A stretch of DNA of 64,000 nucleotides from Aquisphaera giovannonii (GCF_008087625.1 NZ_CP042997.1:9176001-9240000); one strand, 5' to 3'; shown: positions 1 to 8,879, counted from the stretch's first letter. Numbers and translations are program-made. The notes: generated by a model not told the origin, from the letters alone.

Positions 1-278
1 CGAGTGAAGCGAAGCATTGGTGATCCGAGCTCTGCAGCGATCCTCCTCATCCTCCCGTCATGGTTCCCTTCGGTTCATGATGGGCATCCGGCGCCCCCCG
101 AACGGTGGGACGGCGGGTGCTGATCAGGCCCTGTCGCGTGATCATGGCGATGGTTTGCCGTCGAATCTCTTTTCTCCTTCATCCATGGACAAGTCACCGT
201 AGCTGCGGGAAGGGCGCCGCTTTCGAACGGCCGTTCCCGCGGAATTTCCGCAATTCATCATGACATTGGAGCGCATAG

Positions 279-515
279 ATGACGGTCTTGCGAACCACGG
301 AGATGTGGCCTTCGAGATGCCTGGCGGTCGCGGCGGCCTGCGGCCTGGCGCTGTGCCTCGTCGGCTGCGGCGACGGCGTGGAGCATGGCAGCGTCCAGGT
401 CGGCGGCAAGGACTCGATGGCCCCCGCCGCTTCGAAGAATGCGGGCGCCGACGCCAAGGGCGACGTCAAGAAGCCTGACGCCAAGGTCATGCTGCCCGGA
501 GGCAAGAAGATGTGA
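279..515 (+). CDS. Small lipoprotein
   Basis: This 78-residue protein has a lipoprotein signal peptide: a hydrophobic stretch (ACGLALCLVGC) ending in the lipobox LVGC, with the lipidated Cys near residue 30. The mature part is short, charged and Lys/Asp/Ala-rich with no domain I recognise. It lies about 110 bases upstream of a DUF1559 gene on the same strand, a pairing that recurs at 22.3-22.7 kb in this window and is common in planctomycetes. Function unknown; envelope-anchored by inference. Confidence 0.75.
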   Translation: MTVLRTTEMWPSRCLAVAAACGLALCLVGCGDGVEHGSVQVGGKDSMAPAASKNAGADAKGDVKKPDAKVMLPGGKKM

Positions 516-625
516 CCCGTCCGGGTCGCATCAATCTCCCCCAAGCTATTCAACGTCCAGCCGGACGGATCTCTCATTCGATCCATCGTTCTTCCCCTTC
601 GTACCCAGAACCCGCAGGAGCTCCT

Positions 626-1753
626 ATGATGAACCCGTGGAGAGCGCAGCGTCCCTCTCGCCGTCGGTCGGCCTTCACGCTGATCGAGCTGCTGGTCGTG
701 ATCGCCATCATCGCCGTCCTGATCGCCCTGCTGCTGCCGGCCGTGCAGTCGGCCCGCGAGGCAGCCCGCCGCGCCCAGTGCGTCAACAACCTCAAGCAGC
801 TCGCCCTGGCCGCGGCCACCTACGAGGGCGCCGTCGGCTGCTATCCCCCGGGCCTGTACTGGTGCCTCCTGACCGGGGACTACGCCGGCTACCTGGGCAC
901 GAACTGCGGCCCCCTGGTCCACCTGACCCCGTACATGGAGCAGAACCAGGTCTACAACGCGACCAACTTTCAGGTGAACATTTACTACAATGCCAACCTG
1001 ACGGTGCACGCCATCGGCATCAAGACCCTCTGGTGCCCCAGCGACGGGTCGATCTCCGACACCCAGACGCTCGACCCCAATTCCGCCTTCTTCGAGGTGG
1101 TCCCGGCCGGGCAGAGCGCGAGGATGGCCTACTCGAGCTATGCGGGCGTCTGCGGCCCGTGGTGGCCGAACACCTGGTCGATCCCCGGCGTCGGCGCCGG
1201 GGCCCGCGCAACCCACTCGCAGATCAAGGCCAATGAGCTCGGCCTGTTCGGCGTCTGCAGCAACGTCCGCATCGCCTCCGTGACGGACGGCACGAGCAAC
1301 ACGATGGTCTTCGGCGAGCACGGCCACGGCCTCATCGCCCCGTCGGATCAGCCGAGCTGGCAGTGGTGGGACTCGGGCAACCTCGGCGACACCCTCATCA
1401 CGACGATGTTCCCGCTCAACCCGCAGCGGACCGTCGCCAACGGCTCCGGCAGCGGGGCCGGCGGCAGCGTGTTCGTCAACTCCGCCTCCAGCCTCCACCC
1501 CGGCGGCGCCAACTTCGCCTTCGTCGATGGCTCCGTCCGGTTCATCAAGGACACCATCCAGAACTACAAGATCATGCCCATCGGGCAGGACCTCAACGGC
1601 GCCCCGATGCCGGCGTCCGTGACCGCGACCAACGCCGGCACGAACCCCTACTGGGATCAGGTCTACGCCCTCGTCCCGGGCACGCAGTTCGGCGTCTACC
1701 AGGCCCTCTCCACCCGCAACGGCGGGGAGGTCATCAGCGCCGACTCGTACTGA
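626..1753 (+). CDS. DUF1559 pseudopilin-like protein
   Basis: The 375-residue protein starts at an ATG preceded by AGGAG. Residues 16-40 form a type IV prepilin/type II pseudopilin N-terminus ([20 protein letters not shown]) followed by the invariant planctomycete block [14 protein letters not shown]. The C-terminal region carries H-x9-DG (HPGGANFAFVDG) and ends GGEVISADSY, both standard for DUF1559. A prepilin peptidase would be expected to cleave before the Phe, leaving the hydrophobic helix as membrane anchor or pseudopilus stem. The family is hugely expanded in planctomycetes, and its function is not established. In-frame sequence continues upstream to 512, but the RBS and the family N-terminus favour 626. 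Confidence 0.93.
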   Translation: MMNPWRAQRPSRRRSAFTLIELLVVIAIIAVLIALLLPAVQSAREAARRAQCVNNLKQLALAAATYEGAVGCYPPGLYWCLLTGDYAGYLGTNCGPLVHLTPYMEQNQVYNATNFQVNIYYNANLTVHAIGIKTLWCPSDGSISDTQTLDPNSAFFEVVPAGQSARMAYSSYAGVCGPWWPNTWSIPGVGAGARATHSQIKANELGLFGVCSNVRIASVTDGTSNTMVFGEHGHGLIAPSDQPSWQWWDSGNLGDTLITTMFPLNPQRTVANGSGSGAGGSVFVNSASSLHPGGANFAFVDGSVRFIKDTIQNYKIMPIGQDLNGAPMPASVTATNAGTNPYWDQVYALVPGTQFGVYQALSTRNGGEVISADSY

Positions 1754-2079
1754 GACGGATGAACGGGAAGGGGCCATCGGAGACCGGGGGGAGTCCGCTC
1801 CTCCCGGTCTTTCCGCGCGCCCGACGGGCGACGGCGGGACTCAGAGTTTGTCCCACAAGCAACGCTTCCTGCAATCCCTCTCGAGAAGGCCGGCCGATCC
1901 CGGTCCTCCCCCTTACGAAGGGGGAGCCAGAGGGGGCGTATCGGTCGAGGCCGAGGCGATCGAAATCACCCCCCTGTATCCCCCCTTCGTGAGGGGGGAA
2001 GCGGATCCGGACCTTCCCCTTGCTGGAGGCTGGTCGCGACGAGACACCGCCTGGGATACAGGACTTGTGGGACAGTCGC
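1754..2079. other. Intergenic region between convergent genes, with a MITE-like repeat
   Basis: This stretch separates the DUF1559 gene from the convergent TatD-like gene. I see no credible coding sequence. Its main content is a palindromic dispersed repeat at 1906-2000, listed separately. A further imperfect hairpin may serve as a bidirectional terminator, but no T-run is evident. Confidence 0.6.
1906..2000 (+). repeat. MITE-like palindromic repeat, family A, copy 1
   Basis: About 95 bases with imperfect terminal inverted repeats: the left end reads CCCCCTTACGAAGGGGGAG and the right end CCCCCCTTCGTGAGGGGGG. Between them is a block resembling GCCGAGGCGATCGAA and a CCCCTGTATCC box. The same unit in the same orientation occurs at 26716-26808 and 57394-57483. 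All three copies are intergenic. No transposase is linked, so it is a non-autonomous or REP-like element. Confidence 0.8.
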
Positions 2080-2916
2080 TCAGACCGCCCGGACCGCCGC
2101 CCCCGCCTTCTGGGGCGCCCGGGACCGCGAGCACTGGGAGAAGAAGGCCAGCGGGTTCTCGAGGACGACCCGGCGGATCAAGGCCTCGTCGTGCCCGCGC
2201 CGCTTCATCTCGAAGATGAACTCCGGCACGGCGAGCGGGTCGCTGTGGCCCCAGTCCCCGGCCGAGTTCACCAGGATCCGCTCCGGCCCGTACTGCTCGA
2301 CCATGTCGGCGGCCCGGGCCGGCGTGCACTTGGTGATCGGGTAGAGGGTCATCCCGACCCAGTGGCCGGCCTCCAGGGCGAACCGGATCGTGTGCTCCTC
2401 CACGTGGTCGATGCAGACCCGCCCCGCCTCGAGCCGCCCGTCCTCCCGGATCATGTCCAGGATCATCCGGGTCCCCATGTACTTGTCGGCCAGGTGGGGC
2501 GTGTGCACCAGCACGAGCTCCCCCAGGCGCGCCGCGAGGTCCAGGTGGTCGCGGAAGACGATCGCCTCGTTCCGCGTGTTCTTGTTCAGGCCGATCTCGC
2601 CGATGCCCAGCACCCCGGGATTGTCGAGGAACTCCGGGATCATGGCGATGACCTCGCGCGACAGCGAGACGTTCTCCGCCTCCTTGGCGTTGATGCAGAG
2701 CCAGGAGCGGTGCTCGATCCCGTACTCCGCCGCCCGCCTCGGCTCGAACTGCGTGAGCTGCCGGAAGTAGTCCCGGAACCCCTCCACGCCCAGGCGGTCG
2801 AAGCCCGCCCAGAACGCCGGCTCGCTCACCATCACGCAGCCGGCCAGCGCCATCCGTTTGTAATCATCCGTGGTCCGGGAGACCATGTGGATGTGGGGGT
2901 CGATGTAGCTGCTCAT
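2080..2916 (-). CDS. TatD-like metal-dependent hydrolase
   Basis: A 278-residue TIM-barrel amidohydrolase of the TatD type. Metal ligands are visible in order: DPHIH near the N-terminus, GIGEIGLN (the family Glu) mid-protein, VHTPH, the segment CIDHVEEHT, and a late Asp in NSAGDWGHSD. TatD enzymes are metal-dependent hydrolases, often nucleases, but this subgroup resembles the EboB-type and uncharacterised planctomycete versions, so the substrate is not assigned. The ATG at 2916 has GGAGG eight bases upstream. It follows a 93-residue gene by 40 bases, suggesting one transcript. The C-terminal tail after NPLAFFSQC is divergent and Ala/Arg-rich. Confidence 0.85.
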   Translation of the reverse strand: MSSYIDPHIHMVSRTTDDYKRMALAGCVMVSEPAFWAGFDRLGVEGFRDYFRQLTQFEPRRAAEYGIEHRSWLCINAKEAENVSLSREVIAMIPEFLDNPGVLGIGEIGLNKNTRNEAIVFRDHLDLAARLGELVLVHTPHLADKYMGTRMILDMIREDGRLEAGRVCIDHVEEHTIRFALEAGHWVGMTLYPITKCTPARAADMVEQYGPERILVNSAGDWGHSDPLAVPEFIFEMKRRGHDEALIRRVVLENPLAFFSQCSRSRAPQKAGAAVRAV

Positions 2917-2956
2917 CGGCGGGGCCTCCTCGTGAGCGCATGTCCATTGAAGAAAA

Positions 2957-3238
2957 TCACCGGGCCTCGCCGCCCGCCCCCCTCTTCATCCCGTCCATCC
3001 ACGCCGGGTCGTACTCCCGGGAGAAGATGAGTTGGATGGTCTCGGCGCGGTCGGGGCCGGGGATGAGGAGGGCCTCCAGGGCCTGGCGGAGCTGGCCGAG
3101 GCGGGGGTCGGGGTGCTCCGGGTGGTGGGCCGGCGCGCGGTCGATGCGGTCGAGGGCCGCGGCGACCTCGAGGACCTTGCAGCGGGTCTCCAGGAAGTCT
3201 CGGTCGAGGATCGCCAGGGCTTCGCGGGCGTTCATCAT
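2957..3238 (-). CDS. Conserved hypothetical small helical protein (93 aa)
   Basis: The protein begins MMNAREALAILDRDFLETRC and is predicted to be almost entirely helical, with many charged residues and the segment RAETIQLIFSREYDPAW near the end. I do not recognise a named family. The start is supported by GGAGG seven bases upstream. It precedes the TatD-like gene by 40 bases, so the two probably act together. Its start codon overlaps (ATGA) the stop of a 24-codon leader ORF, and the whole RBS/start region has been duplicated upstream. Confidence 0.65.
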   Translation of the reverse strand: MMNAREALAILDRDFLETRCKVLEVAAALDRIDRAPAHHPEHPDPRLGQLRQALEALLIPGPDRAETIQLIFSREYDPAWMDGMKRGAGGEAR

Positions 3239-3327
3239 CGTGGTGCCTCCCCGGGCGAGGGCCGAAGGCCCTGGAGATCGTCCAGACCGACACCGGCAAC
3301 GTTCATCATCGTGGTGCCTCCCCGGGC
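3229..3327 (-). repeat. 28-bp direct repeat of the RBS/start region
   Basis: The 28-base sequence spanning the Shine-Dalgarno and Met-Met-Asn codons of the 93-residue gene (3229-3256) occurs again, identical, at 3300-3327, with 71 bases between equivalent positions. It looks like a short tandem duplication of the translation initiation region. Confidence 0.85.
3235..3309 (-). CDS. Possible 24-codon leader peptide, translationally coupled
   Basis: The upstream copy of the duplicated initiation region has the same GGAGG and ATGATGAAC start. From it runs a 24-residue reading frame (MMNVAGVGLDDLQGLRP...) whose TGA overlaps the ATG of the 93-residue gene as ATGA. Translation would therefore deliver ribosomes directly to the downstream start. 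This could be a true coupled leader or a by-product of a duplication. No regulatory motif, such as a run of one amino acid, is seen in the peptide. Confidence 0.35.
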   Translation of the reverse strand: MMNVAGVGLDDLQGLRPSPGEAPR

Positions 3328-3626
3328 CGGGGCGACGGCGAGGCGAGGCCTCGCCGTCGCCCCGGCCCGTCCCGGCATTTTCCCACAACCGCCGGGGGGA
3401 GGCAAATCGGGACGCCGGCGACGCCCCGAAGGGGCCCGGGACGCCCTCACAATCGCCGCAATCCGCAATGCCGGCTCCGGATCGATCGCGGGGCGTCAGA
3501 AAACCTCAAGGGGGCCCCTCGGCTCCTTGGTTCGACCCGTACGATTTGATATCGTGGACCGGAGCGGATCGTCCGCATGATGCTGGCTTTGACGAAGATC
3601 CGCGGGCGTTTTGACGGAGACGAACC

Positions 3627-4985
3627 ATGCGCTCGATTGTCTCGCGGCTGCCGATGGCGGCGGCGATCGCCCTCGTCCTGGCCCGGGCCGGCACCCCGGC
3701 CCGGGGGGACGAGCTCCTCTACCTGGAAACGGCCGACTGGATCCCGACGTCCCGCGTCGTGGAGGTCCCGACGGCGTACGTCACGCCCAGCTCCTACGTC
3801 CTGCCCACCTCCTACCTGCTGCCGACGACCTACGCCACGGCGTACGTGACCGAGTCCGCGTACGTCACGCCGACCACGATCGTCACCCCGACGACGGTCG
3901 TCACCCCCACGACGGTGGTCACGCCCACGACCTACCTGGAGCCGACGTTCTACGAGACGCGGTTCCGGCGGCGTGGCCTCTTCGGCCGCCGGCTCGTGGA
4001 GACGACGCGCGCGTACTACGTGCCGACCGTCGCCTACTACCCGACGACCTATTACTACCCCTCGTCCTACGCCACGCGGGCCGTCGTGGACGCCGCCGTC
4101 GTGCCGAGCGCCTACCTCGCCTCGAGCGCCGCGACCTCCTGCTGCGAGGGCCAGCCCGCGGCCGTCGCGCCCGCGGCGCCGATCCGCCGGGCGGCCCCCG
4201 CGGAGAAGGCCCCCTCGGCCTCCCCGGCCGCCCCCAGGACCGGCCAGGCCGAGCGCCGCGAGCCGCTGAGGAGCGAGGCCGAGGAAAGCGCCGTGAGCTC
4301 GGACGTCCCCAGCCTGCCCTCCCGCGAGGACGACGCGGCCCAGCCGACCGGCGCGACCGGCCCCGCGGGCCGCTCGGACTCGCCGCCGGCCGCCCCGGCC
4401 CCGGCGCGCAACCCGGCGGCCGCCAAGCCGCCGGCCGCGGGTGCAGGAGGAGGCACGGGGACGAAGGGAGCCGGCACCGGCGGCACGCAGGGGGCCGCGG
4501 AGACGCCCCGCTCCACCGCGCCCGTCACCCGGCCGGCGCCGCCGGCCGCCCCCGCCGGCGGGACCGACGCGATGCCGCCGCTCGCCCCGGCCGACGACGA
4601 GGACCTCAAGGCCGCCCCGCCCGCCGGCGACTCCGGCACGATCCGCCGCGACTCCCAGCGCTACGTCCCCTCGACCACCACCGTGAGGACCCTCCCCCCG
4701 GAGCGGCGCAATGTCCTCTTCGGGTGGGTCAAGTCCAGGGGCACCAGCGAGCGGGAGGAGGGGGTCCGCGTGACCCTCGTCAGCAAGTCCAACGCCTACC
4801 AGGACCGCGAGGGCCTCAGCGACGCCTTCGGCCGCTTCGCCATCAAGGTCCCCGACGGCGACTGGACGGTGCAGGTCACCATGCCCAGCGGCAGGTCCTA
4901 CGCCGTCAGCGATATCACCGTCGCCAACGGGACGATCAGCGATGAGAAGGGCCGGGACATCCCCAGCCTGATCATCACCCGTTGA
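3627..4985 (+). CDS. Secreted Thr/Tyr/Pro-repeat protein with C-terminal beta-sandwich domain
   Basis: This 452-residue protein has a signal peptide (residues 1 to about 27, ending ARAGTPARG). Next comes a low-complexity region of degenerate VTPTT/YVTPS/TYYP repeats (about residues 45-160), a CC pair and a long Ala/Pro linker. The last about 95 residues resemble a carboxypeptidase-regulatory-like or Cna B-type fold (GVRVTLVSKSN...GRFAIKVPDGDWTVQV). Such architecture suggests an exported surface or matrix protein, with the repeats spanning or coating and the terminal domain folded. No enzyme motif is present. The ATG follows a GGAGACG sequence. Confidence 0.8.
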   Translation: MRSIVSRLPMAAAIALVLARAGTPARGDELLYLETADWIPTSRVVEVPTAYVTPSSYVLPTSYLLPTTYATAYVTESAYVTPTTIVTPTTVVTPTTVVTPTTYLEPTFYETRFRRRGLFGRRLVETTRAYYVPTVAYYPTTYYYPSSYATRAVVDAAVVPSAYLASSAATSCCEGQPAAVAPAAPIRRAAPAEKAPSASPAAPRTGQAERREPLRSEAEESAVSSDVPSLPSREDDAAQPTGATGPAGRSDSPPAAPAPARNPAAAKPPAAGAGGGTGTKGAGTGGTQGAAETPRSTAPVTRPAPPAAPAGGTDAMPPLAPADDEDLKAAPPAGDSGTIRRDSQRYVPSTTTVRTLPPERRNVLFGWVKSRGTSEREEGVRVTLVSKSNAYQDREGLSDAFGRFAIKVPDGDWTVQVTMPSGRSYAVSDITVANGTISDEKGRDIPSLIITR

Positions 4986-5076
4986 CGCGACGCCTCGAGC
5001 CAGAACCGGGCGGCCGCGTGCCTCTTCCTTTTCACGGCGGCTGCCCGGTTCCCGGGATGCGCAAGGAGCCAGGACG

Positions 5077-5346
5077 ATGGCTGGATACGATCCGGAGATC
5101 CCCGAGGTCCGCCTCTGCGAGGTGGGCAACGAGCAGGAGGCCGCGATGGTCGTCGGCCTCCTCAACGAGGAAGACATCCCCGCCCGCAGCGACGCCACGG
5201 GGTCCTCGCCGGCCTTCGGCGGCCTCCCCTTCGAGTCGGGCCACGCGATCTTCGTCCCCGCCTCCGAGGCCAAGAAGGCCTGCGAGATCCTCAGCCGGTA
5301 TCCGCACTTCAAGGACCTGAAGGACGTCCACGAGCCCCTGGATTGA
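5077..5346 (+). CDS. DUF2007-domain protein
   Basis: The 89-residue protein matches the DUF2007 pattern: EVRLCEVGNEQEAAMVVGLLNEEDIPA followed by a variable loop and a C-terminal IFVPASEAKKACEIL. The fold is a small alpha/beta ferredoxin-like domain, annotated in databases as a putative signal-transducing or PII-like domain without experimental function. An AAGGAG lies 11 bases upstream of the ATG. It sits 31 bases before a glycosyltransferase gene on the same strand and may share its transcript. Confidence 0.85.
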   Translation: MAGYDPEIPEVRLCEVGNEQEAAMVVGLLNEEDIPARSDATGSSPAFGGLPFESGHAIFVPASEAKKACEILSRYPHFKDLKDVHEPLD

Positions 5347-5377
5347 CGGGCTCCCGGCGCCTCGGCGGGCCCGCTCG

Positions 5378-6559
5378 ATGTCCCAGCACCCGGAAAAGCC
5401 CCTCCGCATCGCCCTGCTCGTCAGCTACTTCCACCCCTTCGCCAGCGGCGCGGAGCGGCAGGCGCTGGCGCAGGGCGTCGAGCTCGTCCGCCGCGGCCAC
5501 ACCGTCCACGTCGTCACCCGGAGCGTGCCGGGATATCCGATCGACGACGAGGAATACCGGGGCGTCTCCATCCACCGCTGGATCCGGACCTGGGACCGCG
5601 GGCCGCTCTTCGCGGTCAGCTTCGTCCGCGGGGCGATCCGCGCCCTCGCCCGGCTCCGGGCCGAGATCGACCTGGTGCACACCCACCAGGGCCTCTGGGA
5701 GGCCGTGGCGACGGGCCTCGGGCGGCGCCGGCTGCGGGGCCTCCCCGCGCTCGTCCAGCCGGCGAGCGCGGGCTATTACGGCGAGGCCGACGAGCTGGGG
5801 AGGACGCGGGGGGCGGCCGTCCTCCGCCGCCTGATCCTCCGCAACACCGCGTTCGCGGCGATCTCCGCGGAGATCGAGCGGCAGTGGCTACAGCTCGGCG
5901 TGCCGCCCGGGCGCATGGTCCGCACCGCCAGCGGCGTGGACGCGGACCATTTCCGGCCCGGCCCCAGCGCCGTCGAGGGCGAGCTCCTCCCCCGGCCCCG
6001 CGTCCTGTTCACCGGCCGGCTGCATCCCCAGAAGAACCTCCCGATGCTCCTGGAAGCCTGGGCCGTCGCGAGCCGGCGTGTCCCCGGCAGCCTGATCCTC
6101 CTGGGCCCGGGCGAGGACCGCGAGGCCCTGCGGGCCCTGTCCGAGGGGCTCGGGCTCGCCGGCCGCGTGCAGCTCGCCGGCCCGGTCGCGGACCCCGCCG
6201 ACTACCTCCGCGCGGCGGACCTCTTCGTCCTGCCGAGCGTGGCCGAGGGGATGAGCAACTCCCTCCTGGAGGCGATGGCCACCGGCCTGCCCTGCCTCGC
6301 CTCCGGCATCGGCGGCAACGTGGACCTGATCGCCGACCGGGTCACCGGCCGCCTCGTCGCCGAGCCGACCCCCTCGGCCTGGTCCGACGCGCTGGTCGAG
6401 GTGCTCTCCGACCCGGAGGCCGCGACGCGGATGGGCGCCGCCGCCCGCTCCCGGATCGAGGCGCGCTACGCCCTGCCGGCGGTCGTGGACCGCTACGTGT
6501 CCATCTACCGGGACATGATCGCCGGGCGGTGGCCCGGCGCGGATGCCCGCCTCCCGTAG
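5378..6559 (+). CDS. Glycosyltransferase family 4
   Basis: A 393-residue GT-B fold enzyme. The N-terminal half has the acceptor-domain hallmark SYFHPFASGAERQALAQG. The C-terminal half has FTGRLHPQKNLPMLLEAW and the retaining-GT4 EX7E motif in EGMSNSLLEAMATGLP. It should transfer a sugar from a nucleotide- or lipid-linked donor onto a glycan at the cytoplasmic face. Donor and acceptor cannot be read from sequence. No other polysaccharide genes adjoin it, so the pathway is unknown. Confidence 0.9.
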   Translation: MSQHPEKPLRIALLVSYFHPFASGAERQALAQGVELVRRGHTVHVVTRSVPGYPIDDEEYRGVSIHRWIRTWDRGPLFAVSFVRGAIRALARLRAEIDLVHTHQGLWEAVATGLGRRRLRGLPALVQPASAGYYGEADELGRTRGAAVLRRLILRNTAFAAISAEIERQWLQLGVPPGRMVRTASGVDADHFRPGPSAVEGELLPRPRVLFTGRLHPQKNLPMLLEAWAVASRRVPGSLILLGPGEDREALRALSEGLGLAGRVQLAGPVADPADYLRAADLFVLPSVAEGMSNSLLEAMATGLPCLASGIGGNVDLIADRVTGRLVAEPTPSAWSDALVEVLSDPEAATRMGAAARSRIEARYALPAVVDRYVSIYRDMIAGRWPGADARLP

Positions 6560-6570
6560 CCGCCTCCCGG

Positions 6571-6849
6571 CTACGGCCCGTCGGGCCGGAGCGCGCGGCC
6601 GGCGGCGAAGCCGATCTCGCGGACGATCCAGCGGCCGTCCCCGCCCTGCTCGACGACGGCCTGGAACCCGCGGCCCCGGACGGCGTCGGGGTCGAGCGAG
6701 GGATCCGCGAGCAGCAGCTCGTAGGGCACGACCACGCTGCGAGGGCGGTCCGGCCCGACGCCCTGCGCCCAGAGGACCATCTCGATGCGGTCGCTCCCCT
6801 GCGGGTCCTCCCGGAGCTCGGCCTTCATGACGATCCCGCGCAGCTGCAT
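6571..6849 (-). CDS. Conserved hypothetical protein (92 aa)
   Basis: A compact 92-residue protein (MQLRGIVMKAELREDPQGSD...) with alternating hydrophobic beta-like segments, including EMVLWAQGVG, SVVVPYELLL and GRWIVREIGF. It has no signal peptide or membrane segment and matches no family I can name. Its stop is 11 bases from the end of the convergent glycosyltransferase gene. A GGGAGC precedes the ATG. Codon use looks normal for the window, so it is probably a real planctomycete-specific gene. Confidence 0.6.
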   Translation of the reverse strand: MQLRGIVMKAELREDPQGSDRIEMVLWAQGVGPDRPRSVVVPYELLLADPSLDPDAVRGRGFQAVVEQGGDGRWIVREIGFAAGRALRPDGP

Positions 6850-7059
6850 GGTCGGTGCTCCCGCCGCGCGGGCCGTCCGCGAGGATTGTGCCGGGCCGAC
6901 GCCCGCCGGGCCGATGGGGCCCGCGGGCCGCGCCGGTTCGCCACCCCGTCCATGATATATAATCAGTACGACGTGCCGGAATCCCGGGCCGGCGGCGGCG
7001 AGGCGCCGTCCGCCCCCGGGTCGCGGTGCGTCCCCCCGCGACATGGATCCGCAACCCCA

Positions 7060-7839
7060 ATGATCCCGCAGCTCGGCGCGCCGATCGTCCTGGCCCACGG
7101 CCTCTTCGGGTTCTCCCGGATCGGGCTCGGTCCGCTCACGCTGACCTCCTACTTCCGGGGCATCCCCGACATCCTCCGCGCGGCCGGCAATCGCGTCATC
7201 GTGACCCGGGTCCACCCGATCGCGGGCGTGGAGTTCCGCGCCCAGCGCCTGGGCTACCGGATCCGGACCGCCCTGCCGGAGGGCCCGTTCCACATCATCG
7301 GCCACAGCATGGGCGGGCTGGACGCCCGGCTCCTCCTCGAGGATCCGCACTGGCGGTCCCGCGTGCTCAGCCTGACGACGATCGGCACGCCGCACCTGGG
7401 GTCGTACCTGGCGGACTTCGCGAAGCTCCGCGTGGGGCGGGTCTATCGCCTGCTGGAGGCGATGGGGCTGGACCACCGCGGCTTCCTGGACATCACCCGG
7501 CTCTCGGCCCGGCGGTTCCACCGCCGCCACCCGGCGCCGGCGGACATCCCCTGCTTCTGCGCGGCCGGCGACCCGCCCCCGGGGGAGGTCACCTGGCCGC
7601 TGCAACGATTCCACGACATCCTGATGGAGCTCGAGGGCCCGAACGACGGCCTGGTCTCGGTCGCCTCGGCGGAGGCCTTCGGCACCCCGCTGCCCCGATG
7701 GCCGGCGGACCACCTCCGCCAGATGAACTGGATGACCCCGGGGCCGGGCTGGACCTGCCCGCCGATCGCGGACCTCTATGCCGGCGTGGTGGGACGGCTC
7801 GCGGCCCTGGGGTTCGCCGCCGAGCAGCACGTCGCCTGA
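7060..7839 (+). CDS. Alpha/beta-hydrolase, lipase-like
   Basis: A 259-residue alpha/beta-hydrolase related to the bacterial triacylglycerol lipase/esterase group. The oxyanion segment is VLAHGLFGF, the nucleophile elbow is GHSMGG (Ser about 83), and the likely acid and His fall in GPNDGLVS and PADHLRQM. TIGTPHLGS after the elbow is typical of these lipases. No signal peptide is evident, so a cytoplasmic esterase or lipase is likely. The ATG at 7060 lacks a good RBS; an in-frame ATG at 6952 would add 36 residues of low-complexity sequence and is less likely. Confidence 0.82.
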   Translation: MIPQLGAPIVLAHGLFGFSRIGLGPLTLTSYFRGIPDILRAAGNRVIVTRVHPIAGVEFRAQRLGYRIRTALPEGPFHIIGHSMGGLDARLLLEDPHWRSRVLSLTTIGTPHLGSYLADFAKLRVGRVYRLLEAMGLDHRGFLDITRLSARRFHRRHPAPADIPCFCAAGDPPPGEVTWPLQRFHDILMELEGPNDGLVSVASAEAFGTPLPRWPADHLRQMNWMTPGPGWTCPPIADLYAGVVGRLAALGFAAEQHVA

Positions 7840-7880
7840 CGATCGAGGGGCGCCGGGCGGCGCCCCTCGTGCCGCCGGGC

Positions 7881-8879
7881 TCAGTACTGGTCGGCGCTGA
7901 CGACCTCGCCGCCGGCGCGGGTGGCCATCGCGCGGTAGACCGTCGGGTGGATCGAGCTCTTGATGAACCGGACGGAGCCGTCGGCGAGGAGGAAGTTCAC
8001 GCCGCCGGGGTGGAGGCTCCAGTAGTCCTCCACGTGGGCCATCTGATTGTTCGGGGTCCGGGTGCCGCCGTCGGTGCCGATCGGCCCCAGGATCATGGTC
8101 CAGCTCTCCTCCGGCTCCGGGTCGAACTGGTCCCGGCCGCCCTCGACGGCCGAGGTCTTGTAGAGCCATCCGTTGAGGCTGCGGGCGGTCCAGGTGGCGT
8201 AGCTGAGGGTGTGGCTCCGCTCGCCGACGAGGAACGTCTGGCTCGTGCCGTCGGTGATGCCGGCAATGGTGACCCGACTGTTGCGGAAGAAGCAGCCGTC
8301 GCCCCCGCCGGGCCGGTCCCCGATCTCCCCGGTGCCGAAGGTCCCGACGTAGTTGGAGCCGGACACGTAGTCCACGGGCGTCGCGCCGGAGGGGGGGAAG
8401 GGGGAGTCGTAGAACGGATAGACGCCCACCTGCGGCCGCGTGACGTCCGACGGGCACAGGTAGGCGCCGATCGTGAAGACGCTCATCGTCTGGTTCGCCG
8501 GAGAGGCCACGTCGAGGTTGAAGTTGACGGCGTGGTACGCCGGGTCCTGCTCGAGCTGGGAGAGGATCAGGGCCCCCCAGGCCCAGCCGGCCCCGAGGTC
8601 CTGGTCGCTGGTGATGGGGTCGGCCCCCTTCGGCAGGGCGCTGATGTACCCCGGCGGCAGGGCGCCGACGGCGTCGTGATAGTTGTGCAACGCCAGGCCG
8701 ATCTGCTTGAGGTTGTTGACGCACTGGGTGCGGCGGGCCGCCTCCCGCGCCGACTGCACCGCCGGGAGGAGCAGCGCGATCAGGACCGCGATGATCGCGA
8801 TCACGACGAGCAGCTCGATGAGGGTGAATCCCCCGCCACGCCGCGGCGCGGGGGGGGTCGAATTCGAATGCCAGGCCAT
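7881..8879 (-). CDS. DUF1559 pseudopilin-like protein
   Basis: The 332-residue protein begins MAWHSN..., followed by the prepilin-type segment [20 protein letters not shown] and [20 protein letters not shown]. The H-x9-DG motif is HPGGVNFLLADG and the end is [10 protein letters not shown]. It is the second of three such genes here. It is monocistronic by appearance, convergent with the lipase-like gene. An in-frame TTG at 8894 would add five residues; the ATG with GGAG ten bases upstream is preferred. Confidence 0.92.
   Translation of the reverse strand: MAWHSNSTPPAPRRGGGFTLIELLVVIAIIAVLIALLLPAVQSAREAARRTQCVNNLKQIGLALHNYHDAVGALPPGYISALPKGADPITSDQDLGAGWAWGALILSQLEQDPAYHAVNFNLDVASPANQTMSVFTIGAYLCPSDVTRPQVGVYPFYDSPFPPSGATPVDYVSGSNYVGTFGTGEIGDRPGGGDGCFFRNSRVTIAGITDGTSQTFLVGERSHTLSYATWTARSLNGWLYKTSAVEGGRDQFDPEPEESWTMILGPIGTDGGTRTPNNQMAHVEDYWSLHPGGVNFLLADGSVRFIKSSIHPTVYRAMATRAGGEVVSADQY

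Noticed and set aside
1-278. Small frames at the window start (for example 17-202)
   Set aside because: No RBS, no domain and Ser/Arg-rich; nothing supports coding.
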